Below the pieces are notes generated by a model, which was given only the letters and a program-made list of their open reading frames with translations, did not search any database and was not told where the DNA came from. Of a DNA stretch of 64,000 bases, positions 52,015 to 61,173 are shown piece after piece. Numbering within the stretch: position 1 is the first letter of the stretch; every line of letters starts with the position of its first letter. A program made the position numbers and the translations under genes. This DNA comes from Nocardioides flavus (ex Wang et al. 2016) (GTDB lineage: Bacteria; Actinomycetota; Actinomycetes; Propionibacteriales; Nocardioidaceae), in the NCBI RefSeq assembly GCF_014653115.1, contig NZ_BNAD01000012.1:44316-108315 (forward strand). The letters run 5' to 3'.

Positions 52015-53517
52015 TCAGAAGCCGAGAAGCTTGCCGAGCGCGGAGAAGAAGGTGTCGAACGCCCGGGCGACGGGATTGCCGGGACCGGCGGCACTGGCCT
52101 TCTGCCAGAAGAACGGGTGCTGGCCCGAGAACTCGTCGTCGACCAGCGGCGCCCGGCCCCACAGGTACGGCCAGAACACCTCGGTCCGGTTGACGCCCAC
52201 GAGCAGCTGGGAGTCGAAGCCCATCACCAGGTGCTGCTCCATCCGGGTGGTCCCTCCCCGGGGGCTCGTCGCCACGACGTCGCCGTGACCTTGGACGATC
52301 AGGCTGCCGGTGCCCGAGAAGAGGATGTAGCGCACCTGCCACGTCGCGAAGGACTGGATCCCCCAGCGCCACCGCGTCCCGAGCTCCGGCGTCCCGATGA
52401 CACCCACGACGTGCCGGGGCCGCATCACCAGCCCCGGATGGTCGACGAAGTCGATGCGCATCAGGTAGGAGTCCGGGTCGTCCGGCGTCGACAGCGTCGC
52501 CGCCGTGACACGTTCACCACCCGTGACGCGGCTCAGGGCGAAGAGTCCGGCGGCGTAGCTGATGAACGGCGACGACCAGTCGTAGAGGAGATGGCTCCGC
52601 GCTCGGCCCTGCACGGGCCGTACGTGCTCCGAGCGCGCGGACAGGACCTCGCCGGGGCCGAGCTCGACCGTCAGCGTCCGCTCGGCCTCCGACGTACGGA
52701 GCACGCCGGCCTCCCCCTCCGATCCCCCGGCCAGGTTGATCGGCCGGTGCGCCCGGTGGACCAGCGGCATCAGGACGAAGTAGCTGAACGTCCTGAGCAC
52801 CGGAGGCAGGAGCAGCACGGCCAGGGCGACGGCGGCCAGCCACCGCCACGACCGGGCCCACTGGTCGACGACCCACCCGACGCCGGACCCCTGCGTCTGC
52901 TCGAGGCTGCGCTCCTCCGCCTGCTTCTGGGCCAGTTCCGACTCGGCGGCGTCGAGCTCGGTCTCGGAGCGGGCGAAGGCGCCGTCCGCGCCGACCTGCT
53001 CGAGCTTCTGCTGCGGCGTCAGGTCCGGGTCTCCCAGCACCGACGCATCAGCCTCGGCCCGGGCGAGTCCCGACTCGAGGGTCTCGAGCGTCGCCTGGGC
53101 CGACTCGGCGGCCCGCTGCTTGAGGTCGCACGTGTTGGGCACCAGCGGCAGGTCCTCGACCAGCTCGCGGAGGCGACCGCACTCCTCGCTCTCCGCCACC
53201 TTGTCCGCGACCTCGTCCCGCTGGTCCGACACCTGGTCGCCCAGCGCGTCGACCTCGGCGCCGATGCTGTCCAGCCGCGCGGCGACCTCCTCGCGCCGGG
53301 CCTCCTCGACCTCGTCCCTCAGCTGCTGGAGGTCCTCCTCCAGCGCAGCGCGCTCGGCCGCCATCTGCTGGAGCCGCTCTCGGTCGGTCACGGCTTCCTT
53401 GACCGCCGGGATCGCGGCCTGGACGAGCAGGTAGGCCAGGAAGAGGGACACCACCACCGCGAGGAGCGCGCCCGTCTTCCTCAGGACGAAGCCGAGGACT
53501 GCCGAGACCAGACGCAC
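52015..53517 (-). CDS. Membrane protein with periplasmic-side coiled coil
   Basis: 500 residues. TM1 near 14-35 (LLAVVVSLFLAYLLVQAA), then a long Glu/Arg/Leu heptad-rich coiled coil (about 42-100), a Cys-containing stretch (CGRLRELVEDLPLVPNTC), more helix to 210, TM2 near 232-265, and a 230-residue cytosolic C-terminal domain rich in beta strands (LGPGEVLSARSEHVRPVQG, GTGSLIVQGHGDVV). I do not recognise the family. A TAGAGT hexamer 7 bases before GTG 53517 supports this start. Confidence 0.75.
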   Translation of the reverse strand: MRLVSAVLGFVLRKTGALLAVVVSLFLAYLLVQAAIPAVKEAVTDRERLQQMAAERAALEEDLQQLRDEVEEARREEVAARLDSIGAEVDALGDQVSDQRDEVADKVAESEECGRLRELVEDLPLVPNTCDLKQRAAESAQATLETLESGLARAEADASVLGDPDLTPQQKLEQVGADGAFARSETELDAAESELAQKQAEERSLEQTQGSGVGWVVDQWARSWRWLAAVALAVLLLPPVLRTFSYFVLMPLVHRAHRPINLAGGSEGEAGVLRTSEAERTLTVELGPGEVLSARSEHVRPVQGRARSHLLYDWSSPFISYAAGLFALSRVTGGERVTAATLSTPDDPDSYLMRIDFVDHPGLVMRPRHVVGVIGTPELGTRWRWGIQSFATWQVRYILFSGTGSLIVQGHGDVVATSPRGGTTRMEQHLVMGFDSQLLVGVNRTEVFWPYLWGRAPLVDDEFSGQHPFFWQKASAAGPGNPVARAFDTFFSALGKLLGF

Positions 53518-53524
53518 CCGCCCG

Positions 53525-53530
53525 ACTCTA
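53525..53530 (-). promoter_or_regulatory. -10 hexamer of leaderless coiled-coil membrane gene
   Basis: TAGAGT on the minus strand, 7 bases before GTG 53517. Confidence 0.5.
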
Positions 53531-53590
53531 GTTCGGCATCGCGGGAGGTCGGGGGAGGTTCTCCCCCGAAGGTGCGAGGCACTCGACCTC

Positions 53591-53983
53591 ATGGGCCATC
53601 GGGGCCAGGCTGGACCCGTGGTCGCCGAGCACCCTGCCGTCCGGTTCTTCGCCGGGCACCCCGACGGCCAGGCCGTGGCCGCCGTGGTCGCACGGGTCGT
53701 CGCGTCGTCGGGTCCCCACGAGGTGCGGGTCTCCCGCAGCCAGGTCGCGTTCCGCCGCCGCACCGGGTTCGCCTACCTGTGGCGTCCCGGACAGTACGTC
53801 GCCAGCGACGTCCCCGCGGTGCTGTCGATCGCCCTCCCGCGCGCGGTCGCGAGCCCGCGGTGGAAGCAGGTCGTCCACCCCTCTGCCCACACCTGGATGC
53901 ACCACCTCGAGCTCCACGCGCCCGGCCAGGTGGACGCCGAGGTGCGCGACTGGCTCAGCGAGGCGTACGACGCGGCGGGCTGA
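53591..53983 (+). CDS. DUF5655-like protein
   Basis: 130 residues. The C-terminal part matches the DUF5655 pattern: VRVSRSQVAFRRRTGFAYLW, HTWMHHLELHAPGQVD, VRDWLSEAYDAA. Function unknown; the domain also occurs in restriction-linked proteins. ATG 53591 has no Shine-Dalgarno; GTG 53618, 6 bases after CAGGCT, is an alternative leaderless start that removes nine residues. Ends 7 bases from the convergent broken gene. Confidence 0.68.
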   Translation: MGHRGQAGPVVAEHPAVRFFAGHPDGQAVAAVVARVVASSGPHEVRVSRSQVAFRRRTGFAYLWRPGQYVASDVPAVLSIALPRAVASPRWKQVVHPSAHTWMHHLELHAPGQVDAEVRDWLSEAYDAAG

Positions 53984-53989
53984 CGGCTC

Positions 53990-55299
53990 TCACCGTGCCC
54001 GACCGGGACGGCTGCTGACCCACACCCGCGACGAGTCCGGGTCGGTCTCCTCCCCGGCGTTCCACAGCACGAGCGCGCCACCGCCCGTCGCGATCACCGG
54101 AGCGCCGAGGAAGCCGTCGACCCCGCCGCCGGACAACCGCGCCGCACGGCTCCAGGTCCCGTCGCGCCGGCGTACGGCCGCCTCGATGGGGTGGTCGTCC
54201 CCCGCGACCGAGTCCCAGACCGCCAGGGCCTCCCCGGACGGGTTGGCCACCACCTGCAGGCCGTAGTAGACCGAGACCTCGGGGAGCAGCCGGGTGCGGG
54301 TCACGACACCCGTCCGCGAGACCGAGGCGGCCCACGCGGCGTCGCGGCGGTCGGTGTGAGCGACGACCGCGTCCGTACGGCCGAGCCCGACGTCGAGCCA
54401 GCTCGCAAGTCGCGCTCCCCTGATCCGCGCCGGGGACGACCACCGTGCTGCGGGCGACCCGTGGCGCACGGCGATGCCCTCCGACTCCTCCGAGCGGAAC
54501 GCGTAGGCCACCGCCGTCAGCCCGGACGGCAGGCCCGCAAGGTGCGGCGCGCCGGCCCGCTCCCTTGCGGCGCTCAACCGCTCGCTTCTCCCCCAGTCCG
54601 CTCCGGCGGGTCGTGAGGCGGCACGCACCGACCATGCGCGACCGTCGCGCTCACCCCACGCTGCGGTCATCCGTCCGGTGCGGGCGACGAAGACCTCGGG
54701 CCGGATGCCGAGGACACCGTCGGTCGACAGGGTCCGCGCCGGGCTCCATGGTCCGCCCGCGTCGCGGGCGGCCACCTGCGCCACCGGGTCGGCGAACGGC
54801 GGCGCCTCGTCGTCGTCCATGGTCTCCCAGGCCACGACCGCCGCGCCGGTGGCGTTGACGGCCAGCCGCAGGTAGACCGGGCGCGTCCCCAGTGGCCCCC
54901 CGGGCGTGCGGTGCAGGACGACGGGCGGGCTGGTGGACCCGTCGGCCCGCAGCCTCGCGGTCAGCACCCGCCGGCCCGCTGTCCATGCCAGCCGCGTCCG
55001 TCCGCGGCGACCTCCACCTCGGCGAGCCTGCCGGTCCCGCGGACCACGCGCGGGGGCGACCAGCTGTCGTCGCGGCGCTGCCGGGCGACGAGCAGGCGGG
55101 TGCGGTCGTCCTTCCAACGCACCCAGGCGGCCACGCCCCGGTCGTCGGCCAGGCTCAGCCCGAGGTCCCAGACGTCGGCACCGCCACGGGTGAGGGGGAC
55201 GGGCGCATGCCAGTCGTCGACGGTGCCGGCGAGAGCGGGTGCGGTGAAGGCGCCGGCTACCGTGGCGAGCGCGACCACGACGGCATGCACGGCTCTCAA
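53990..55299 (-). pseudogene. Secreted propeller-like protein, frameshifted
   Basis: From a TTG at 55299 (GGGGAGG upstream) one frame encodes a signal peptide (VHAVVVALATVAGAFTAPA), then WHAPVPLTRGGADVW...RGTGRLAEVEVAADGR, and stops at 54961. The reading continues in another frame with RTRLAWTAGRRVLTARLRADG to 53990. The switch point is the G/C-rich repeat at 54991-55005 (GGACGGACGCGG), so one base was gained or lost there. The combined product of about 430 residues has repeated Trp/Asp/Gly blocks (WSPARTLSTDG, WGRSERLS, WSSPARIRG, WSRAARLSGG) typical of sialidase-like propellers. Real decay and sequencing error cannot be told apart here. Confidence 0.75.
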
Positions 55300-55407
55300 C
55301 GCGACCTCCCCGTACGACCTGCGGACACTCCCAGTGGAGCCGTCACCAGCACCGGACGACAAGGGTCGAAGGACCCGTACGGGACCCCTGCAAACCCCGT
55401 CCGCCGG

Positions 55408-56595
55408 TCAGCGGCGACGCGGCTCGAGGAGCGCGACGCACTCCACGTGGTGCGTCATCGGGAACAGGTCGAAGGCCCGCACCGCGGTCAGCTCGTAGTC
55501 GTGCTCGGCGAAGATCGCCACGTCACGACCCAGGGCGGCGGGATCACAGGCGACGTACACCACCGCGCGCGGGCGACGGTCGACGACCTGCTCGACGACC
55601 GCACGCTTCGCGCCCTCCCGCGGCGGGTCGAGGACGACGAGGTCGAACGGCTCGTCCAGGCTCGTGCGCAGGACGCGGTCGGTGGGGCCGCACTCGACGG
55701 CCGCGGCGTCGAGCCCGGCCAGGTTGGCGCGCGCGTGGTGGCAGGCGGTGCGGTCGGCCTCGACCGCGACCACCCGGGTGCCGGTCGCGTCGGCGACGAA
55801 CCGGGCGAACAGCCCGACACCGGCGTACAGGTCGAGCGCCCGCTCCCCCGGACGCGGCGCGAGGAGCTCGAGGACGGCCTCGACGAGGACGCGTGGCGCC
55901 TCGGGGTGGACCTGCCAGAAGCCGTCGGCCGCCACGGCGAAGTCGTGGGACTGCCCGGCGGCGGTGACGGTGTGGACGACGGGCGGGGCGCCCTCCTCGA
56001 CCAGTGCGTCCGCCGGTCGAGCGCCCTCGGCCGCGATGAGGCAGTCCTCGAGCGGCACGAGGTCGTGGGAGCGGTGCGCGCGCATGGCGGGCCGTCCGTC
56101 CGGGAGGGCGGCGTACCTCTGGCGGGTGCGCCACCGCAGGCCGTCGTCCGCGCGTCCGGGCACCGGGACCGCCTTGACGTGGAGCCCGGACACGATCGCC
56201 GACTCCGCAGGCAGCCGCCCCAGCCGCACCAGCTGCTCCCGCACGACGGCGGTCTTGAGGTCGCGCTGCGCCGGCACGGCGACGTGCTGGAAGTCGCAGC
56301 CGCCGCACAGGCCGGGCCCCGCGACGGGGCACGGTACGGGCACCCGGTCGGCCGACGTCTCGTCCACCCGTACGGCGTCGCCGCGCCAGAACCGGTCTCC
56401 CTCGGTGCCCTCGGTGATCTCCACCAGCACCCGCTCGCCGGGCAGCGCGTGGCGTACGAACACGACGCGGGACTCGGGTTCCGGCAGCCGGGCGACGCAG
56501 TGGCCTCCGTGGGCCACCGGCCCGACCTCGACCTCGAAGCGCTCCCCGACGCGCGAGCGGCCCCGGGCCCGGCGTGGACGGTTGGTGCGGCTCAC
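55408..56595 (-). CDS. TrmA/RlmD-type RNA (uracil-5)-methyltransferase
   Basis: 395 residues. N-terminal TRAM domain (FEVEVGPVAHGGHCVARL), iron-sulfur cysteines in CPVAGPGLCGGCDFQH, a SAM-binding domain with ALDLYAGVGLFARFV, the LDPPREGAK motif, and catalytic Cys in YVACDPAALGRD near 349. Methylates a uracil in tRNA or 23S rRNA; which one cannot be settled. GTG 56595 overlaps the permease stop (GTGA). Confidence 0.9.
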   Translation of the reverse strand: MSRTNRPRRARGRSRVGERFEVEVGPVAHGGHCVARLPEPESRVVFVRHALPGERVLVEITEGTEGDRFWRGDAVRVDETSADRVPVPCPVAGPGLCGGCDFQHVAVPAQRDLKTAVVREQLVRLGRLPAESAIVSGLHVKAVPVPGRADDGLRWRTRQRYAALPDGRPAMRAHRSHDLVPLEDCLIAAEGARPADALVEEGAPPVVHTVTAAGQSHDFAVAADGFWQVHPEAPRVLVEAVLELLAPRPGERALDLYAGVGLFARFVADATGTRVVAVEADRTACHHARANLAGLDAAAVECGPTDRVLRTSLDEPFDLVVLDPPREGAKRAVVEQVVDRRPRAVVYVACDPAALGRDVAIFAEHDYELTAVRAFDLFPMTHHVECVALLEPRRR

Positions 56596-58640
56596 GGCTC
56601 GTCGACCTGGCGCTCGCTGTCGCGCGAGGTCACACGGCCCCGCCGCAGGTCGCCGGCGTGGACGCGCACCTCGTCGAGGCGGCCCCGCTCCTGGGCAGCC
56701 TGGGAGGACCGCAGCTGGTAGGGCACCGAGATGACCATGACCCCCGGCGTGAAGAGCAGTCGACCCTTGAGCCGCAGCGCAGTCTGGTTGTGCAACAGCT
56801 GTTCCCACCACCGTCCGACGACGTACTCGGGGATGTAGACGGCGACCACCCCGCGCGGGCTCGCCCGGCGGATCTCCTGGGTGTACTCGACGATCGGCCG
56901 CACGACCTCGCGGTAGGGCGAGTGCAGCACCTTGAGGGGGATGTCGAGGTGGCGCTCGTCCCACTCCTCGAGCAGCCGGTTGGTCGCCCGCGGGTCGACG
57001 CTGACGTAGATCGCCTCCAGGACGTTGGGCCGCGTCGCCCGGGCGAAGGCGAGCGCGCGCAGCGTCGGCTTGTGCAGCTTGGAGGCCAGGACGATCGCGT
57101 GCACGCGGGTCGGCATCACCTTGTCCTGCTCGTCGGCCGCGAGCTCGAGCTCGACGCGCTCGTAGTGGCGCCCGATCGCCTGCATGACCGCGAAGAAGAA
57201 GCCCATCGCCAGGATCGTGATCCAGGCGCCGGCGAGGAACTTGGTGATCAGCACGATGACCAGCACGACCGCGGTCATCCCGAGGCCGAAGGTGTTGATC
57301 GCGCGCGAGCGCATCATCCGCCGGCGAACGGCCGGGTCGGACTCGGTGCGCAGGTGTCGCGTCCAGTGCCGGATCATGCCGAGCTGGCTGAGGTTGAAGG
57401 ACACGAAGACGCCGACGATGTAGAGCTGGATCAGCTTGGTGGTCTCGGCGTCGAAGACCCAGATCAGCAGCATGGACATCCCGGCGAGGAAGACGATGCC
57501 GTTGCTGTAGGCCAGGCGGTCGCCGCGCGATCCCAGCGAGCGCGGCGCGAGCCCGTCGTTGGCGAGGATCGAGCCGAGCACCGGGAAGCCGTTGAACGCC
57601 GTGTTGGCGGCCAGGACGAGGATGATCCCGGTGACCGTGACGACGAAGTAGAAGCCCGGCGGGAAGTGGTCGAAGACCCCGGCGGCGATCTGGGAGATCA
57701 CCGGGTGCTGCTCGTAGCCCTCGGGAACCGCACCACTCGACGTGCGCAGCTGCTCGAGGTGATGCGGGTCGACGTAGCGGATCGTCATCTGCTTGGCGAG
57801 CACGATGACGCTCATCATCATCGTGATGGCGATGAGGCCGAGCAGGAGCAGCGTGGTGGCCGCGTTGCGGCTCTTGGGCTTGCGGAACGCCGGCACCCCG
57901 TTGCTGATCGCCTCGACACCCGTGAGCGCCGCGCAACCCGAGGAGAACGCCCGCGCCAGCAGGAACATCAGGCCGATCTGGGTGAGCGGTCCCTCCCAGC
58001 CTTCCTGGGGCACGATCCGGAGGTCCGCGCTCTCCGCGTCGGGCAGGTCCCCGGCCAGGAGGCGCATCAGGCCGTACGCGCACATGCCGAGGATCGCCAC
58101 CATGAACAGGTAGGTCGGCACGGCGAAGAACGCCCCCGACTCGCGCACCCCGCGCAGGTTCATCGCCGCCAGGAGCGCCACCGCGATCACGCCGACGGTG
58201 GCCTCGTGCCCGATCAGCACCGGTATCGCCCCGGCGGCGTACTGGGAGGCCGAGGAGATCGAGACCGCCACCGTGAGGACGTAGTCGACCAGCAGCGCGC
58301 TGGCCACGGTGACGCCGGCGTTGCGGCCGAGGTTGACCGTGGCCACCTCGTAGTCGCCGCCACCGGACGGATAGGCGTGCACGGTCTGGCGGTAGCTGGC
58401 GATCACGGTGAGCATGACGACCGCGACGGCGAGGCCGATCTTCCACGACCAGACGTACGTCGACGCGCCCGCGATCGCCAGCATGATGAAGACCTCGTCG
58501 GGGGCGTACGCGACCGACGACAGCGCGTCGCTGGCGAACACGGGCAGCGCGATCCGCTTGGGCAGCAGGGTCTCGCCCAGCTGGCTGCTCCGCAGCTTGC
58601 GACCCAGCAGGATCCGCTTGGACACGTCGCCGACACTCAC
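56592..58640 (-). CDS. APC-superfamily permease, KimA-like (probable K+ importer)
   Basis: 682 residues: about 12 TM helices (30-480) and a 190-residue cytosolic C-terminal domain. TM1 is FASDALSSVAYAPDEVF, followed by HAYPSGGGDYEVA; these and the long tail match the KUP/KimA (YdaO) group, proton-coupled K+ importers. It diverges from two trkA genes, which strengthens a potassium role. GTG 58640 is chosen because TAGGCT is 8 bases upstream; a TTG at 58649 would abut that hexamer. No c-di-AMP riboswitch is possible in so short a leader. Confidence 0.85.
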   Translation of the reverse strand: MSVGDVSKRILLGRKLRSSQLGETLLPKRIALPVFASDALSSVAYAPDEVFIMLAIAGASTYVWSWKIGLAVAVVMLTVIASYRQTVHAYPSGGGDYEVATVNLGRNAGVTVASALLVDYVLTVAVSISSASQYAAGAIPVLIGHEATVGVIAVALLAAMNLRGVRESGAFFAVPTYLFMVAILGMCAYGLMRLLAGDLPDAESADLRIVPQEGWEGPLTQIGLMFLLARAFSSGCAALTGVEAISNGVPAFRKPKSRNAATTLLLLGLIAITMMMSVIVLAKQMTIRYVDPHHLEQLRTSSGAVPEGYEQHPVISQIAAGVFDHFPPGFYFVVTVTGIILVLAANTAFNGFPVLGSILANDGLAPRSLGSRGDRLAYSNGIVFLAGMSMLLIWVFDAETTKLIQLYIVGVFVSFNLSQLGMIRHWTRHLRTESDPAVRRRMMRSRAINTFGLGMTAVVLVIVLITKFLAGAWITILAMGFFFAVMQAIGRHYERVELELAADEQDKVMPTRVHAIVLASKLHKPTLRALAFARATRPNVLEAIYVSVDPRATNRLLEEWDERHLDIPLKVLHSPYREVVRPIVEYTQEIRRASPRGVVAVYIPEYVVGRWWEQLLHNQTALRLKGRLLFTPGVMVISVPYQLRSSQAAQERGRLDEVRVHAGDLRRGRVTSRDSERQVDEP

Positions 58641-58649
58641 GGGCGGCAA

Positions 58650-58655
58650 GCCTAG
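58650..58655 (-). promoter_or_regulatory. -10 hexamer of KimA-like gene
   Basis: TAGGCT on the minus strand, 8-9 bases before GTG 58640. Confidence 0.5.
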
Positions 58656-58670
58656 ACCCGCAGCGGCCGA

Positions 58671-58686
58671 TATCCCCGCTGGGATA
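58671..58686. promoter_or_regulatory. Operator candidate in potassium divergon
   Basis: TATCCC-CGCT-GGGATA, a 16-bp inverted repeat midway between the divergent -10 hexamers; its right end overlaps the trkA -10 (58685-58690) and its left end lies where the permease -35 would be. A regulator bound here could control both directions. Confidence 0.55.
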
Positions 58687-58690
58687 CGGT
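58685..58690 (+). promoter_or_regulatory. -10 hexamer of trkA (ceoB-like) gene
   Basis: TACGGT, 6 bases before GTG 58697. Confidence 0.5.
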
Positions 58691-58696
58691 TCCGTT

Positions 58697-59359
58697 GTGC
58701 ACGTCGTGATCATGGGTTGTGGCCGCGTCGGCTCGACGCTCGCCCGCAGCCTCGAGGACCGCAACCACACGGTGTCCGTCATCGACAGCGAGCCCGACTC
58801 CTTCCGGCGCCTGGGCCCCGAGTTCAACGGCGACAAGATCACCGGCTACGGCTTCGACCAGCAAGTGCTGGAGAAGGCCGGGATCCGGCGGGCGGACGCC
58901 TTCGCCGCGGTGTCCAGCGGAGACAACTCCAACATCATCGCCGCCCGAGTTGCGCGCGAGACGTTCGGCCTGCAGCAGGTCGTCGCCCGTATCTACGACC
59001 CGGGCCGCGCCGAGGTCTACCAGCGCCTCGGCATCACGACCGTGGCGACCGTGAAGTGGACGGCCGACCAGGTGCTGCGCCGGATCCTGCCGGCCGGTGC
59101 AGAGCCCGACTTCCGCGACCCCTCCGGCACGATCCGCGTCGACCACGTCCCGGTGCCCGAGGTGTGGATCGGGAACCGCACGGTCGAGTTCCAGATGCAG
59201 TCGCGCAGCCGGATCGCGTGGATCGACCGCCTCGGCGAGGGCATGCTGCCCACCCGCGAGACGGTCCTGCAGGAGGGCGACATGCTGCACCTCGTCATCC
59301 GCGAGGAGAACGCCGCCCACGCGTACGCCGTGCTCGAGGCCGGCCCTGAAGACGACTGA
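58697..59359 (+). CDS. trkA: TrkA family K+ uptake regulatory protein (CeoB-like)
   Basis: 220 residues: RCK_N Rossmann domain starting VVIMGCGRVGSTLARSLED (GxGxxG at 7-12), with YGFDQQVLEKAGIRRAD, SSGDNSN and RIYDPGRAEVY; RCK_C domain about 135-215. Binds NAD(H)/ATP and gates a Trk-type channel from the cytosol. The matching Trk membrane protein is not in this window. Paired with a second trkA, as in mycobacterial ceoB-ceoC. Confidence 0.92.
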   Translation: MHVVIMGCGRVGSTLARSLEDRNHTVSVIDSEPDSFRRLGPEFNGDKITGYGFDQQVLEKAGIRRADAFAAVSSGDNSNIIAARVARETFGLQQVVARIYDPGRAEVYQRLGITTVATVKWTADQVLRRILPAGAEPDFRDPSGTIRVDHVPVPEVWIGNRTVEFQMQSRSRIAWIDRLGEGMLPTRETVLQEGDMLHLVIREENAAHAYAVLEAGPEDD

Positions 59360-59418
59360 CCGCCCGAGCACCCCCCACCGAGCACCTCACCCAGACCTGA
59401 GCCAGGAGCACTGCTGAC

Positions 59419-60084
59419 ATGCGCGTCGCCATCGCCGGAGCCGGAGCCGTGGGCCGTTCGATCGCGCGCGAGCTGATCGAGAACGGCCACCAGGTCCTGC
59501 TCATCGACAAGAGCCCGTCCGCGATCCGTCCCGAGCGCGTCCCCAACGCCGAGTGGCTGCTGGCCGACTCGTGCGAGCTGTCCTCGCTGGCCGAGGCCCA
59601 GCTGGGCAAGTGCGACGTGGTGATCGCCGCGACCGGCGACGACAAGGCCAACCTGGTGACCTCGCTGCTGGCCAAGACCGAGTTCGGCGTCCCGCGCACC
59701 GTGGGCCGGGTCAACCACCCCAACAACGAGTGGCTGTTCACCGAGGCATGGGGGGTCGACGTCAACGTGTCGACGCCGCGCATCATGTCGGCGCTCGTCG
59801 AGGAGGCCGTATCGATCGGCGACCTCGTGCGCCTGTTCACCTTCCGCCAGGGCAACGCCAACCTGGTCGAGCTCACCCTGTCGGCCGACTCGCCCTACGT
59901 CGGTACGCCGGCGGGGCTGGTGCCGTTCCCGGAGAACTGCGCGCTGGTGACGATCCTGCGCGACGGTCAGGTCTACACCCCCGAGGCCGAGCAGCCGCTG
60001 GAGTCGGGCGACGAGCTGCTGTTCGTCGTGCCGGCCGAGGTCGAGTCCGAGCTCGAGCAGCTGCTCTCCCCCGGTCACGCCTGA
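59419..60084 (+). CDS. TrkA family K+ uptake regulatory protein (CeoC-like)
   Basis: 221 residues, similar layout: MRVAIAGAGAVGRSIARELI (GAGAVG), LLIDKSP, IAATGDDKANLVTSLLAKTEF, VGRVNHPNNEWLF; RCK_C from about 137 (VELTLSADSPYVG). Starts 59 bases after the first trkA, with CAGGAGC before the ATG. The two probably form a mixed gating ring. Confidence 0.92.
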   Translation: MRVAIAGAGAVGRSIARELIENGHQVLLIDKSPSAIRPERVPNAEWLLADSCELSSLAEAQLGKCDVVIAATGDDKANLVTSLLAKTEFGVPRTVGRVNHPNNEWLFTEAWGVDVNVSTPRIMSALVEEAVSIGDLVRLFTFRQGNANLVELTLSADSPYVGTPAGLVPFPENCALVTILRDGQVYTPEAEQPLESGDELLFVVPAEVESELEQLLSPGHA

Positions 60085-60109
60085 GCCTGGTCCGGGGTCG
60101 GGCCGGTCG

Positions 60110-60811
60110 TCAGGCCGGCGTCGCGTCCGGCTCGACCGGCGTCCGGTTGCGTGAGAGCAGCCAGACCATCGACCCCAGCGCCGCGAGCTGCAGCGGCCAG
60201 CCCAGGGCGATCTTCAGGACCCCCAGCGCCGCGACCGCCGCGTCGGGGTCCATCGAGCCGGAGCTCCCGGCGAGCCAGATGGGCGCCTGGATAACGACCC
60301 TCAGGACGCACGGGGCCACCAGCAGCCAGGTGAGCCGGTTGCACAGCCGCACGACCTGCTTGTCGGAGTGCCACGCGGTGGGGTCGCCGGTGATGCTGCC
60401 GACCATGAACCCGACCAGGGGCCAGCCGATGAGGCAGGTGAACGCCAGCACCACGGCGTACCCGCCGTTGTAGAGCAGGCCGGGCAGGAAGTAGGCGAGC
60501 GCCTGCTCCTGCTCGGAGCCGCCGGACGCGGCCGAGCGCTGGACGAAGAACCAGCCGATGCCGATGCCGAGGAGGGCGTTGACGACGAACTGCACCGTCG
60601 AGCGCTGGACGAGGCGCACGACCAGCAGCACCAGGGCGGACCCGATGCTGACCATCAGGGCGCGGTCGAGGTCGCGCATCGTCAGCCACGTGACGGTGAA
60701 CAGGATCGTCGGCACGGCCGCCTCGGCCATCCCGCGTCGCCCTCCGAGAGCGGTGGACAGCTGCTGGCGCACCACGGCCTCGACCGTGTCGGTGCCGATC
60801 TTCTCGCTCAT
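60110..60811 (-). CDS. DUF3159 membrane protein
   Basis: 233 residues, about five or six TM helices. DUF3159 features: LGGRRGMAEAAVPTILFTVTWL near 22-43, LVVRLVQRSTVQFVVNALLG, YFLPGLLYNGGYAVVLAFT, LVGFMVGSITGDPTAWH, LCNRLTWLL. Found throughout actinobacteria next to an OB-fold gene; function unknown. The ATG overlaps the OB-fold stop (ATGA). Confidence 0.9.
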   Translation of the reverse strand: MSEKIGTDTVEAVVRQQLSTALGGRRGMAEAAVPTILFTVTWLTMRDLDRALMVSIGSALVLLVVRLVQRSTVQFVVNALLGIGIGWFFVQRSAASGGSEQEQALAYFLPGLLYNGGYAVVLAFTCLIGWPLVGFMVGSITGDPTAWHSDKQVVRLCNRLTWLLVAPCVLRVVIQAPIWLAGSSGSMDPDAAVAALGVLKIALGWPLQLAALGSMVWLLSRNRTPVEPDATPA

Positions 60812-61170
60812 GGGCGCAGCTCGTAGCGCGGGTTGAACATGATGGAGACGCCGCCCTGACGCCCGATGCAGCCGGCGACCGTCACCGAGCGTCCCGGGTC
60901 CACGCCGGTGATCCGGCGCCTGCCGAGCCACACGAGCGTGATGACGCCCGAGCCGTCGTCGAGCTCTGCCTCGAGCGCCGGCACGCCGCCGCGCGGGCGC
61001 AGCGTCACGGTGCGCAGCACACCGCTGACCACCACGTGCTCGCGCTCGGGGGCGTCGGCGATGGCGAGCGCCGCGGTGGACGCGCGCGACTCACGCAGGT
61101 CGCGCTGGTGCGCCTCGGAGCTGTCGGCCCACCTCGAGAGCGCCTGCCGCAGCCGGCTCTTCTCGCCCAT
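60808..61170 (-). CDS. OB-fold nucleic-acid-binding protein
   Basis: 120 residues. Helical N-terminus (RLRQALSRWADSSEAHQRD) then an OB fold: VVSGVLRTVTLRPRGGVPAL, EAELDDGSGVITLVWLGRR, VTVAGCIGRQGG, FNPRYEL. Related to RecG-wedge and tRNA_anti-type OB domains; in actinobacteria it always neighbours DUF3710 and DUF3159 genes. Role unknown. Confidence 0.9.
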   Translation of the reverse strand: MGEKSRLRQALSRWADSSEAHQRDLRESRASTAALAIADAPEREHVVVSGVLRTVTLRPRGGVPALEAELDDGSGVITLVWLGRRRITGVDPGRSVTVAGCIGRQGGVSIMFNPRYELRP

Positions 61171-61173
61171 CGC

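Noticed and set aside
58641..58696. c-di-AMP riboswitch before the KimA-like gene
   Set aside because: The predicted leader is a few bases long; the riboswitch needs over 100 bases.
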